Positions 23,101 to 35,666 of a DNA stretch of 64,000 nt are shown here, piece by piece. Source of the DNA: Neocallimastix lanati (nom. inval.). Taxonomy: Eukaryota > Neocallimastigomycota > Neocallimastigomycetes > Neocallimastigales > Neocallimastigaceae. The notes under the pieces are model-generated. The model was given only the letters and a program-made list of their open reading frames with translations. It did no database searches and was not told the origin of the DNA. A program made the translations under genes and the position numbers. The first letter of the stretch is position 1; each line of letters starts with the position of its first letter. The stretch is from NCBI GenBank assembly GCA_016946835.1, contig JACVTC010000061.1, forward strand, positions 967,501-1,031,500. Reading direction: 5' to 3'.

Positions 23101-23735
23101 AATATTTTCAATAATTAAATAGATTTTTATATTTGTTTTATGACTGAATTAAAAATAAAAAAAATTTAAATAAATAAATAGTGCGGTGAATTAAAAATAA
23201 TTTTATTAAATTTATGTATATAATATATTAGTAATATATTAATATTATTTTTACTTAATGATTATTTAATATAAATTATTAAAGAGAACGGTTTCTCAAA
23301 AAACAAAAAAATAAATTAAATAAACAATAATTAAAAGATGAAAATGATTTTATTAAAAGATAAAATTTATTTAAACTAATTTATTAATGGAACAATATAG
23401 AGTTTAATTATATAAAAATAGTAATACTTTGAAATTAATTTCTTAAAATAACTTTATTAAATATTAATTTCAATTATTAAACTTTTGATTCTACTTTTGG
23501 AAAATATGCCGTATAATTATTTTTTACTAAAAAAATACAAATTAAAATCAAAAAAAAATTTTTTTTAAAATAAAAAATTGGAATTTTTAAAAAAAATATA
23601 TATTTAATAATTATCACGTGTTTTGAATACAATTTATGTAAAAACATAAATTTATACAATATAAAAAATAATAATAATAGTTCAAAATTTCAATATTCTT
23701 ATTTAATTTATTAAAAATTATTCATAAAAAATGCA
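20176..23735. other. Long AT-rich gene-free stretch
   Basis: Promoter side of the SH3 membrane-protein gene, then about 3 kb of A/T sequence. It contains small tandem duplications: TTTATTATAATTTATTCTTT twice at about 22245-22315, and GATTATTTCAAAAGAGAGTA twice at about 22772-22848. TTTTTTATTATTTT repeats lie at 22028-22105. No gene seen. Confidence 0.65.
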
Positions 23736-23746
23736 ATCAATATATG

Positions 23747-23748
23747 TT

Positions 23749-23803
<55 letters not shown>

Positions 23804-23838
23804 TTAATTTGTTTGTTTATTTGTTTATTTATTTATTA
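23747..23838. repeat. (TTTA)n microsatellite
   Basis: About fifteen perfect TTTA units, then interrupted units with TTTG (23810-23838). Confidence 0.9.
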
Positions 23839-24007
23839 ATTTAGTATTTTTATCAAAAAATAATATTCTTATATTTTATAAAAATATGTTACCTTTTTTT
23901 TTTTGTTATTGGTTTTTTCTTGGTATTACTTGGTATTACTTGATATCACTAGCATAAAAATTTATTAAAAAATTTAACACTTCAAGATAATATATTGTTA
24001 ATTACAA

Positions 24008-24092
24008 TAGTTGTTTTTTTTTTTGTTTTTTGTTTTTTTGTTTTTTGTTTTTTTGTTTTTTGTTTTTTTGTTTTTGTTTTTTTGTTTTTATT
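24008..24092. repeat. T/G minisatellite, 15-bp unit
   Basis: GTTTTTTGTTTTTTT repeated about five times with small length changes. It is strand-asymmetric (T and G on the plus strand only), unlike most repeats here. Confidence 0.85.
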
Positions 24093-24539
24093 TTTCTTGT
24101 ATTTTTGTGTTATGATACAAAAAATCTATATATGTACAACTTTTTGTTAAATATTAAGAAAAAAATTCGTTTAAAATTTTATTATTTTTGATAATAAAAA
24201 AAAATTATTAAATTCCCAACAAGATAATAATAATAATTATGATAAATATAATGAAAGTAGCATTAAATATTAATAAAGATATATATTTTAGAATATATCA
24301 TATTGTTATATAGAGTTTGTTGGATATAAACTATAAGCACAATGTTAAAATTAGTTAAATAATAGTTATTATATTAATTATTGAATTATGTTTTAAGATT
24401 GTAGTGATATAGGAACTCATAATTATATACATTTTAGATGAGCAATATGTTACTAATATTAGACACAACATTATATGTTGTATATAGACTACTTATATAA
24501 TCATACCATATATATATATTATAAACTAATATGTATTAA

Positions 24540-24890
24540 AATTATTCATGAACATTGACATTTATCCCCGTTTCAACTAAACAGTGAATCATTTCCTGAT
24601 TATTATTAATTCAGGAATAATATAAAGTAGTATATTGTTAGTATATTCTAATTCTCCTTTAACATTGATATCAGACTGTTTTTCAACCAGATATTTGTAC
24701 ATTTTATTATTATTTGAGCATTCACATAGAAAAAGAATAATAAATTTTTTAACAAGTGTTTGGAGATTTTGATATTCTTAAAGTTTTGATTCATCAACAT
24801 CAGCTCTATGGTCAACTAAATTCACTATCATTTTCATTATTGTTTTTATTACAGGCAAAGAGCAAAGAAATATAACTATGTCTATATTAT
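24540..24890 (-). pseudogene. Ankyrin repeat gene fragment
   Basis: The minus strand reads ankyrin-like pieces in shifting frames: KTIMKMIVNLVDHRADVDES near 24800, KMYKYLVEKQSDINVKGELE near 24690, and KRGINVNVHE near 24560. The phrase 'LVEKxxDIN' is the usual loop of anaerobic fungal ankyrin units. Stops and frameshifts interrupt it and no start is visible. GC is slightly above the flanks. An old, dead fragment. Confidence 0.55.
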
Positions 24891-25854
24891 TTATAATACA
24901 ATTATTTCTTCTTTTTTTAGAAAAAAAAAAAAAAAAAGAAAAAAGAAAGACAAATTAGTAGTCATATAAGAATTAATAAATAAAAAAATTAAAATTAAAA
25001 AAAAAAAATATTATTATTATTAATAATAATAATAATATTTTAATAATATTTTTAATAAATAAATAAATAATTATATATAGGCAGATAGATATTTTTTTAA
25101 AAAAAAAAGAAAAAAGAAAAAAAAATGAATTTCAATTATAGTAGATTTCTACGAAGCATTAATTTTTGTATGTATCAATAAATTATGGAGTATTATAAAA
25201 ATTAGTTACAAATATATTTAGTGTAACATTACTTAACCATGGGTTTTTGTTAGAGGATTTGTGTATCACAAAATAAAACAATTTTTATTTATTATTAAAA
25301 TAAAAATAATAATTCTTTAAAAAGGTTATATATTTTGTATATTTTGAATATATATACAATTATATAAATATTAATTATACAATATAATTTATATAAAGTA
25401 TCTCTATTATAAAAATATTTATAATATATTTCTTTAATACCATATTCTTCACATATAAATATAATAAAATAATTTTAAATTTTTATTTGGACATAGAAAT
25501 TTTAAAATTTAAATCAAATAACATAAATTTAAAATGATTTATAAATATTAAACAAAAATGAATATGTATGTTGAATATATTAATATATTTAAATTATTAT
25601 ATATAATATTTAAATAAAAAAAATGAAAATAATAAAATAGAAATGTTATATAAAAAAAAAAGAAAGAAAAAAAAAAAACAAGTTAATTACTTCCAAACTC
25701 TGAATGTATATTATATAAAATTTATGGAAGTAAAAATATTTACATGAAATTAAATTTTAAAAAAAATTATTAAATTTTTTATTAAAGTATTAGATAATAA
25801 TTTTTTTCAAAATTTTGTATATAAAAAAAGATAATAAGTATAAGGAAATTAAGA
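24891..25854. other. AT-rich spacer
   Basis: Poly(A) runs, a TTA/AAT foldback at 25010-25036 and AAAT repeats. No gene seen. Confidence 0.65.
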
Positions 25855-27815
25855 TTAATATTCCAAGAATATCAATCATAGGAATACAATCATGAGGAAA
25901 GAGCTTAATTCTTAAAAATATAACTAGAATTACTTTTCTAATAGATGAAGGCATGTGTACTAAATGTATTCATGAAATAAGAATTCATGTAGAGAATATC
26001 GTCGTGTTAAATATTCTGATATGGGAGAAAAACGAATGGGTTGAAATTTATCCTGATGAAATAGCAACCAAGCTTAAAGAATATCAAGTTAATTTTATTT
26101 AATAATTAAAATATGAACTTATTATCGGATAAAATAATTATTTTTTAGAAATCAATAAAAGATTTGTTCCTGATTTAATCCTTATCGATTTACCTGGAAT
26201 TACTTATAGTAATGAAGACAAAATTGAGGAAAAGTGGTGATCTTGTGGAGCCTAACCTCACTGAAAAATTAATAAAAAATATCATTATAAATTATATTAA
26301 AGAAATAAATACTATTGTTTTATATGATCATTATGTAGCTTCTGATTTTAATACAAATAAATGTATTAAATTCATTAAAAATGTGGATAAAAACTTTAAA
26401 GATTCAAATATTTTTGAAAGAAAAATTCCTATTAATAAATATAATCCAGATAAACTAATCAGTATTAAATATAAGAACTATCCATTTAAATTTCAACCCA
26501 ATTTTAGTTAGAAATAGAAGTATACAGGAAATAGAAGAAAATATCCTATTTGAGAATATAAGAAAAAAAGAAAAAGCAGTTATCTCTAATCCAATTTTAA
26601 AAATATTATTACAAGACACTTTAAGGAATTAAAAGTTTAATTAAATGTTTTGTTGAAATTCAAAATATATAAAATATAAATATATCTGATTCTTGGATAA
26701 AAATTAATGAAAAATTGGAAGTATATTTAAAATATTATTGAAATAAATTAGGTAATATATGTCAAAAGGATTCAAAAATAATATAATCAAGAATTAACAA
26801 TATTGATTTCATATTTTTTAAAAAAAATTATTAGATGATAAATTAAATAATGCTCATACTTTCAAAAATTTAGATCATTATGACAATTCTGATTCATGCT
26901 TAGAAAGTAAAATATATAATGAATTTCAAAAAAAAAAAAAAAAGTAAAAAAAAAAATAAAGAAAAACTTAATTCAAAAAGTTTTGCATACTTAAAAACGG
27001 AATATTATCAGAATTTTGAAAAAAAAAGTTAAGGATGTCATAAAATTACGTTTCAATGATTTTCATGAATACAATATTTTGGATATAATATATATGATTA
27101 TAAAACATGATTTACATGAATATATTTAAATTGTTATTATTGATAAATTAATTGAAGACATAATTAATGAACCTTTTAATGAAGCATTCAAATTATAAGA
27201 AAATACATGTGATAATTTTAAAAGAGAAGTCAAAATATTTATAACTGATATAATGAAGAAAAATTTAAAAAAAAAAAATGTAATGACATGTTCGAACATC
27301 AAAAAGAAATTGAAATAAATAAAGATCATACTATAAATAACAAATAAAAATAAAAATTATTTATATATATATTTACAAGAATAAAAAATAAAACTAAAAA
27401 ACAAATTCAATCCAATTATTGGTAATGGTTAAAATCAAAAACAGAAATAGATATAAAACTGATAGAAAAAATAAATAGGAGAATGAAGGTGATAGTAGAA
27501 CAAGAAGGTGAAATTGAAGTTGAAACAATAAATATGTTGAATAATGAAAATAATATTAATATCAATGATAATGATATAAATAATGATCATTTTTATATCT
27601 ACACCACTAAATAAATAGTTATTTAATAAATTTATATTATATATATATAAATTAAATAAAGAAGAAATTAAAGATAAAAATATTAGAATTATGTAGACAA
27701 TATACAGTTATTATAAAAAATTTTTAGACTATTTTTTAGATTATATATATGATGATATGGAGTATTATTTATTGAAACTTTTCAAAAATAGTATTGAAAT
27801 TCAATTTTATTTATG
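25855..27815 (+). pseudogene. Dynamin-like GTPase pseudogene
   Basis: The order of motifs is that of dynamin-family GTPases. Near 25862 there is PRISIIGIQS-stop-GKS, the P-loop (GxxxxGKS) with a stop inside. TRITFLIDEGMCTKCIHEIR follows at about 25925, matching the switch I pattern with the TRCPTEIR-like motif. DLILIDLPGIT at about 26176 is the DxxG switch II. Then comes IKNIIINYIKEINTIVLYD at about 26271. The middle region up to about 27600 is decayed. IYSYYKKFLDYFLDYIYDDM at about 27705 resembles the C-terminal GTPase effector domain. Many stops, frameshifts and poly(A) insertions break it. When intact it would have encoded a membrane-remodelling GTPase. No intact copy lies in the window. 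Confidence 0.8.
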
Positions 27816-28967
27816 TCTTCCAATATATGGAAGATAAAAAAAATTTTTTTTCTTTGTAATAAGAAGTTCAAAAGTAATTACAAGCAAACAAAAAGAATTT
27901 GAAAATAATATTTGCAAATTAGAAATAGTTAAACAATGATTAAAGTAAATTGATCAAAATTAATATTAACTTTTTATTTTTTATTATTTTTATTAGAATA
28001 ATATATAAATTACATACAAATTTTTTTAAATTTATAAATTTTAAAAGCAAATATTTATATATATATGTTTAAAAAAAAATAAACGTGGGCTAAAAAGAAG
28101 CTTTGACAATACTAAAATAAAATTGTAGGTTTAATTATTGAAAATTAAATGATAAAATTTTTTGTAATTTGATAATATAATCCTTTACTTTAAAATTTAT
28201 ACATAAATTATCTATAAAATGAATTTATAATTATTATTATTTAAATAAATAATAATTATAGTTAATTTTTAGTTCATGAATAAAGTATTTTTTTTTAAAA
28301 AAAATTTTTCCGAAAATAAATATATAGTGTAATATTTTTTTTTCCTAAAAAAAAAAATATTTAGTACGTAAAATTTATTTTATATAATAATTTTATATAA
28401 TTCAGTAAATAAATTATGTTTAACAAAAAACAAAAATTTATAATAAAACTATTGAATGTTTAACAAAAAACAAAAATTTATAATAAAACTATTGAATGTT
28501 TAACAAAAAACAAAAATTTATAATAAAGCTATTGAATGTTTAACAAAAAACAAAAATTTATAATAAAACTATTGTATATATTTTCAAAAATTTTATTTCA
28601 TTTATTTTTATCCTAATCTTTTATATAAATATTTGTATATAAATTCAACCAACCAGCCATCAATTTATAATTTATTGAACATTATTATTACATGTTAAAT
28701 GTAATTAATAATAGAATTAATAAGTAATTATTATATATATGAAATAAATTAAAATAAAATAAAGAATTTCTATGAATAAAAAAAATAAAAAATTAAAATT
28801 AACAGAGTTTAACTTTTAAAAATAATATTGTATAATTAATAACTAAATTACTAATGTAATAATTAATTATTAAAATATTAATAAAAAAAAATATTATATA
28901 AAAATATTTTTTTTTATAATATCTTTTTCATTAATCTTTATCTTTTTTTATATAATAATTATTGTAA

Positions 28968-29018
<51 letters not shown>

Positions 29019-29525
29019 AACAAATTTCTTAAATTGAGTTTGGATAGATATAAAGTTTTTGAAATTTAAATTAGATTCATTTGTTATAATGGTACTTTTT
29101 ATGTTTAATAGTTTTTATGTTTAAAAAATTTTTTTAGAATTTTTTCAAATTATTATAGATATATTTTTATTTAAAATAATAAGCCAAATAAATTATCAAA
29201 TAAATATTTTATATAAATATTTATTTTAATATAATTCAAATTCAATAATATTAAATAATTCAATATTAAACTTTTTTAATATTAACTATATTAATAATAA
29301 GAATTATAGATATGTTTTGGATGATTTTAATAATTATATATATATGTATATAATTATTAAAATCTGAAATAAGTTGAGAATTTATTATAAACAAATATTT
29401 AATAGTGTTTATATCGATAAAAATTAAAAATTTGAATTCTTTTGTAAAAAAAAAAAAAAAGTTTAAAGTCAAAAACATAATGAGACATGAAAAAAAAAAA
29501 AAAAAAAAAAAATTAATATCTTAGA
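27816..29525. other. AT-rich spacer with a small tandem array
   Basis: A/T sequence with the 40-bp array (separate entry), an (AAAT)n run at about 28968-29018 and a palindromic TA patch at 29336-29352. No gene seen. Confidence 0.65.
28415..28574. repeat. 40-bp tandem repeat, four copies
   Basis: Each unit contains ATGTTTAACAAAAAACAAAA followed by ATTTATAATAAAACTATTG. Units are identical except one A-to-G change in the third copy and the first two bases of the array. Confidence 0.95.
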
Positions 29526-29721
29526 TCATATCAACATAAATACAGTTGATAGTTTCTAAACTCAAGATAGTAATATTGTATTATTATCCTGGGTTCGTTC
29601 TAATACAAAGAAAAATGTTTTCTTTTTTGATAAAGAAAGATTAAATTTCATCACTCGTGCTAGATTTACTCCTGTTATCTTTGGAAATATAGAAATACTT
29701 TATAAGAATATTTTATCAATA
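29526..29721 (+). pseudogene. Superfamily 1 helicase (UPF1/SEN1-like, AAA_12) fragment
   Basis: One frame reads NTVDSF-stop-TQDSNIVLLSWVRSN, then FFFDKERLNFITRARFTPVI and FGNIEILYKN. This follows the family pattern TVDSFQG-x-[DE] (motif V), then RLNVAxTRAR (motif VI), then GN. The stop replaces the Gln of motif V (CAA to TAA). Nothing of motifs I-IV is visible upstream, so only the C-terminal helicase motifs remain. The pattern also occurs in NFX1-type proteins, so the subfamily is open. Confidence 0.75.
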
Positions 29722-31476
29722 TTTTATGTTTGAGTTAACTTTATAATTTAATGGTAATAAATATTAATTGATATATTTTAATTTTATAATTTAATGGTAA
29801 TAAATATTAATTGATATATTTTAATTAAGTTTTAATTATATATTCTATGGTTAATTTTATTATTTTATTTTATTTTATTTTTTTTATTTGTGTTATTATT
29901 TTATTTCTTCATTATTTTTTAAAGTTTATTTATTAATTATTATTGTTTAAAGTTATTTCAAATATATTTTTTATAAAGTTAGAATTTTTAATTATTAATT
30001 ATTAATTAGTAAGAATAAAATTAATATAGAAATTCAAGTAAAATCTTTTAAATTATAAATAATAAATAATACATAATAAATAATAAATAATAAATAATAA
30101 ATAATAAATAATAAATAATAAATAATAAATAATAAATAATAAATAATAAATAATAAATAATAAATAATAAATAATAAATAATAAATAATAAATAATAAAT
30201 AATAAATAATAAATAATAAATAATAAATAATAAATAATAAATAATAAATAATAAATAATAAATAATAAATAATAAATAATAAATAATAAATAATAAATAA
30301 TAAATAATAAATAATAAATAATAAATAATAAATAATAAATAATAAATAATAAATAATAAATAATAAATAATAAATAATAAATAATAATAAATAATAAATA
30401 ATAAATAATAAATAATTGAATAATAATAATAAATAAATAAATTAAAAAAAATTTATAATATGTAAAGAGTATATTAACAATAATATAAATATAAATAGAT
30501 TTAATTATATATTATTATTACTAATCATGAATAAATAGATAATATATTTAAATTTCATATATAATAAAATTTTATAGGCATTACCAATTTTTTTTAAAGA
30601 GTTTAAATTTATATATGAATTAAAATTTATCATATATTACTATTATATTCCTATATTTTTATAACACAGATTTTTATTGATTTATATTAATGTATATTAG
30701 AATTAATAGAAAAAAAGAAAATCAATATAAAACAAATAGCATAAAAATCTATTAAATAATATTATTATAATTAGGAATTTATATAATGAAACATAAATTA
30801 ATAATTATAATACTGAATATATTAATATACAGTTATATTTTAAAAAGTTTTTTTTTTTCATTATCTTCATTGAATAGTTTTTTATAATTTGTGACTGTGA
30901 CTTTTATTAGTAATGTAAATTTATTTCATAATATATTTAATAATAAATTATAATTAATTCTTATCAAGTATTAATATCTATAATCTTTATTTATTTATTT
31001 ATAATTAATATTTATCATAATACTATTATAATTATTATATAATATGAATTATTATAATCATTAATATTTATAATATTATTTTTACTATCTTGTATTATGC
31101 TTAATTTATTATTTAAGATTAAGATTAAAACAAAAATTTTCTTTTTTATATTCAAAAATCATTAGTAATTAAAATATATTAAAAAATTATTTTAAAATAA
31201 AAAATTATTTCAAAAAAAATTTTTTTTTCTATTTTAGATATATATATAAAATATATATATTTAAAACATTGAAAATTAAAGAAATATTGTAATCCTAATT
31301 ATTTTAATAACATTTTTAAATTAATTATTATTAATTATAAATTTATTGATAATAATTAAATATTAATTATTTTTTATAAAATAACATTTACTTCAAAAGT
31401 ATTAGTTATATTTAAATAAGAAAAATTTATATTAAATATTTTATAAAAAGGTTTATATAATAAATAATTAATAAAA
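29722..31476. other. AT-rich spacer, promoter side of the J-protein gene
   Basis: Contains a tandem 43-bp duplication (about 29740-29825, unit with AATTTAATGGTAATAAATAT) and the heptamer satellite (separate entry), then A/T sequence up to the J-protein start. No gene or clear promoter motif. Confidence 0.65.
30066..30415. repeat. (AATAAAT)n heptamer satellite
   Basis: About 350 bp of nearly perfect AATAAAT units, some fifty copies, with very few interruptions (near 30383 and 30416). Its uniformity implies recent expansion. Confidence 0.95.
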
Positions 31477-32505
31477 ATGTTTTTCAATAAAAACAGAGGT
31501 AGCAGTAGTAGTGGTGGTGATGATGATTTTTATACTTTAGTTGATTATTATGCTGTACTTGGTGTTGAACCCACAGCTACACCAGAACAAATTCGTGAAG
31601 CTTATATTGAACTTGCTGTAAAAAATCATCCAGATAATATTTATGAAGATGAAGCATACAGTGAAAATGGTGAAAATCCAGAACATCAACGTATTGTAAA
31701 GAAACGTTTTCAACAAATTAACCAAGCTTACTTCATTCTTTCTGATCCACAACGTCGTCAAATTTATGATACTCAGTATAATGATTATTGTAATGCTGTT
31801 GGTAGCCAATTTGAAACGGAACAAATTAATGCCAAGAAATGTAAGAAAAATGCTAATACAAGTAGTATTTATAAATATGAAAGAGATGCTGATCCAGATA
31901 AGATTTTTGGAAATGTCTTTGAAGAACTCTTCAGTCCTGATGTTCCAAAACCACATACTTTCTGGAAACCATTAGGTGGTGCTGCTGGTATTGTTCTTGG
32001 TTTTATTTGTATGAATGTTCCTGGTGCTGTTGCAGGTGGTATTGCAGGTGCAAAGCTTGGTCAAATTAGAGATAACAAAGGTAATTGGGGAATAATTTAT
32101 TTTAATAATTTATATATAAATAGTGTAAACATATTTGGAAGATTAATTAATATTTGAAAATAATAATATATATATAAAAAAAAAAAAAAAAAAAAAGATA
32201 AAAAAAGAATAATGATAATAAATTATGAAAGTAATAATAGATGCAATTAAATAATAAATCATTTAATAAATTAATAGATTAACCTTTTTGTATTTTTTAT
32301 TTATTTTTATTTTATTTTTATTTTTTTTTTTAAATGTTTATGCTTCATATAAAATTTGTGAAAATAAAATATGTATATTTCAATTACACTAACAGGTTGT
32401 AGTGTATATGATGCATTTAAGAAATTGGATAAGAGTAAAAAAGCTGAAATTTTATCCGAAATAACAAAAGAAGTTGTACAACGTGCAGCAAAAATAAAGA
32501 AGTAG
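31477..32505 (+). CDS. J-domain (DnaJ/Hsp40) co-chaperone with C-terminal glycine-rich hydrophobic segment
   Basis: Two exons, 31477-32080 and 32396-32505 (714 nt, 237 residues), joined by a 315-bp intron with a GTAATT donor and an AACAG acceptor. The J domain spans about 23-104 with the HPD motif at 51-53 (KNHPDN), which stimulates Hsp70 ATPase, and ends in the FxILSDPxRRxxYD signature. There is no Gly/Phe region or zinc finger, so it is a class III type. Residues about 166-196 are hydrophobic and glycine-rich (LGGAAGIVLGFICMNVPGAV, GGIAGAKLG), a glycine-zipper-like segment that could insert in or bind a membrane. Exon 2 supplies a charged helix, VYDAFKKLDKSKKAEILSEI. It is convergent with an Hsp20 gene 0.9 kb away. 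Confidence 0.9.
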
Positions 32506-32688
32506 TCTTAACTACTGCTTTACCATAAAAAATATAAAAGAAAAAAAAAATATAATATTTAAATTAAGAAGCATATATATATAAAACAATAAACAAACAA
32601 AAACAAAAACGAAAATTTAAAATAATATAAAAAAAAAAAAATGATAAAAAAAAATAAAGAAATTAAAATCAAAAGTTATGTTGTTATG

Positions 32689-32720
<32 letters not shown>

Positions 32721-33211
32721 ATGACAAATTTAAATATTTGTAACTTTTTTAATATATTTGGTTTTGCATATTTTTTTATGTTTCATAGTCATTTTAATTA
32801 TTATTATTATATATAAATATATGCAATAAAAGTTATTATTTATATAAATAATATATACTATAATATAATAAAAATATATATATATATATCATTACAGAAA
32901 AATAAAATTGTTACAACAATTCAAGAAAAAAAAAAAAACATTATTAAAATATATTATTATTATTATTACTATTAAAAATAATAATTATTTTTGATTAATA
33001 TTTAATGTTTTGTTAAATATTTAACAAAACATTTTTCATTTATATTATTACTAATCATTTTACCTTTATACTTATTTTTTATAAAAATAAAAAATAAAAA
33101 AGTAAGGAACCATATTAAATCATAATTGATAAATTGACATATTACTGTAAAAAAAAAAAAAAAAAAAGTAATGTATATTTTTTGTTTTTATTTATTTTTT
33201 AATTTATTTTA

Positions 33212-33248
<37 letters not shown>

Positions 33249-33445
33249 CATATATACATGTGTTTATTCTATTATTAAATACTTTTTAATTACTAAATTA
33301 TTTATATAATGTATTTTACATTTTTTTTTTTTTTTTTTTTTTGCTTGTTTCATTTTATTTATTCATTTATTTATTTATTTTACTGATTGATACGAAAAAC
33401 AATTTTATTTATATTGTATGTTGTTCATAAAGTATTAATAAAAGT
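32506..33445. other. Convergent 3' intergenic region
   Basis: Shared downstream region of the J-protein (plus) and Hsp20 (minus) genes. Poly(T)/poly(A) runs at 32691-32714, 33150-33167 and 33220-33248. GTTTTGTTAAATATTTAACA (33008-33027) lies in an inverted repeat centred near 33018. No gene seen. Confidence 0.65.
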
Positions 33446-34214
33446 TTAGAGTTTTGAAATTGGAATTTGTCTATTTGGCTTTTTAATTTTTTCAATTTTA
33501 ACCTTATTTTTTTTTTTTTTTTTGATGTTTATAATATATAATATTAATTATAATAAAAATTATAAGATAATAAATATATTTGATATATAAATGTCAATAT
33601 ATATTTTATTAATATATTAAAAGTTAATAAACCATAAAACTAAATTAAAATTAAAACCATAAATAGAATAATTCATTAATAACTTACAGTTAAAACAGCA
33701 TTCTTGAATGTAGCTTCAACCTTGTCTAAACATGGGAATTTGAATGAATAGTGAAAACTTTTGTAATTTCTTCCTTTAACAATAACATTTAATTTATCTT
33801 TATCTTTTTCGTTCTTATCCTTTTCATCCTTTTCATCTTTTTTTTCTGATTTTATAGTAAGAGTACCATTAGCTTCACATTCAATGATGATATCATCAAC
33901 TGAAAATCCAGGTACATCTATTTTTTTTAATAAATTATATATAATAAATAAATATGTTTATATATTTATATTTATTTTATAACGATATTAGCATTTGAAA
34001 AATTATATAATTAGAAAAAATTAAAAAAAAAAAAATTATTTTAATTTTTTATTTTTAACTACATACCCATTTCAATGACATACTCTTTGTCATTTTCAGA
34101 AATATCATATTTGACCTTTTGCTTTTCCATATCTAAAAAACGGTCACTGGCATCAAAAATAGTATTGGGAAATAATAATTCTGGGAATAAACGGTAGGGA
34201 TAGAATAAAGGCAT
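33446..34214 (-). CDS. Small heat-shock protein Hsp20 (alpha-crystallin domain)
   Basis: Three exons on the minus strand: 34214-34067, 33917-33688 and 33502-33446 (435 nt, 144 residues). Donors are GTATGT and GTAAGT, acceptors ATAG and TAAG. The N-terminal arm MPLFYPYRLFPELLF is followed by the alpha-crystallin core (about 35-130): KYDISENDKEYVIEM, DVPGFSVDDIIIEC, GTLTIKSEK and FHYSFKFPC. A lysine/aspartate loop (about 72-92) replaces the short loop of most members. The C-terminus RQIPISKL has the I-x-I motif (139-141) that docks into neighbouring subunits and is diagnostic for the family. Function by family: ATP-independent holdase, oligomeric, cytosolic. The 19-residue last exon is too short for frame-based gene finding. 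Confidence 0.92.
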
Positions 34215-34740
34215 TTTGGTAAATATATTAATTATTTTAAGATTTTAACTTTTTTTTTTTTAAAATAATATATATTAATTTAATTTAAATATATATATAT
34301 ATAATAGGTTGATAAAAAGTTAGTTAGAGGTTTATTATTGATTTATTAAAAAAGAAATTTTTGGTATTGTTGAATAGTCATCAATTAATTTACTGAAAAG
34401 TTAATAATATTTTTTATTATAAAGTATACCTATTTTTATTTTTATTTTTTTTTTTTAAAAAAAATAATTAATTATAATTGAAATTATTTAACTTTTTTAT
34501 TTTTATATTTTTATTTTTTATAATTTTTTATTTTATTTATATTTTTTTTTTATTTTTAATTTTTTATTTAGTGTTATTTCCAAATTTTAAAATTATCTAA
34601 TATATAAAAAATTTAAGGAAAATTTTATCTTTATATATCTTAAAGAAATTCTCTTCATTTATCAATTTTCTTTTTCTCCATTATTTTTTTTATTTTTTAT
34701 TTTTATTTTTTTTTTTTTTTGGTTGAAATTAAGCTATAAT

Positions 34741-34755
34741 TGAAATTTCTAGAAG
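34741..34755. promoter_or_regulatory. Candidate heat-shock element upstream of Hsp20
   Basis: TGAAATTTCTAGAAG is a perfect run of three alternating 5-bp units (nGAAn, nTTCn, nGAAn), the binding pattern of heat-shock factor. It lies 527 bp upstream of the Hsp20 ATG, and no other gene is nearby. The distance is larger than usual, so the 5' UTR would have to be long or the site act from afar. Confidence 0.5.
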
Positions 34756-35666
34756 AAATTTTTGGTAAAAAAAATACATTAATGAAATAATTAAAATCAT
34801 ACGATAATTTATTTCACATGATTTTTGTTTCTAGGAATTTGTATAATAAATATAAATTAATTGCCTAGATAATTAGATAATACTAGTTAATTTATTATTA
34901 TTATTATTATTATTTTTATTATTTTTATTTTTATTTTATTTTTTTTTTTATTTTCGATTGTATGAACCAAATCTTCTTTATTAAAAAAAAAAAAAAAAAA
35001 AAAAAAAATAAAATTCTATTTATAGAATTAATTTTTCCATTTTTCATATGATTATACATGAACATATAAATATATATTTGTTTATAATATTTGTGCTAGT
35101 TCCACATTAATTTTATTATTTTTGAAAGTGAGAAAGTAATTAAATTTAATTATATATAATAAATTATTTTCTATTATTATTTTCTATTAATTTTTATTTT
35201 TTAAGTTGAAATATTTGAAATATAATTAAAAAAAAGAATAAAAATTTAAATAATTATAAAGTTTTTACTATATTAAAAATAAAAAAAAAAGAATAATTAA
35301 AGAATATTAAAGAATACTACTGTATCTTCCATGAAATAAACTGAAAAAGAAAGAGAAATTATATGAAGAAATGAGATATTTATTCAGAAGAATGAAAAAA
35401 AATTATAAAAATAAAAAAGATATAAAAATTGAAAAATAAATAGATAAAATAAAAAAAATTTTTTTGTTATATTTAATTTATTATATATATCTATATAAAA
35501 GTGATAATATATATTATTATTTAAAAAGAATTTTTATATACATATTTATTTTATTTTTTTTTATTTTTTTAAAAATAAATAAAAATTAGTATTAGTATAT
35601 ATAAAAATTTTTTAATAAATACAACCATTTTACTTTTTTTTCATAGAAATTAATAAATATATTATA

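Noticed and set aside
28415-28574. Possible CRISPR-like array (regular 40-bp repeats)
   Set aside because: Units are contiguous with no unique spacers, and the genome is eukaryotic. A plain tandem repeat.
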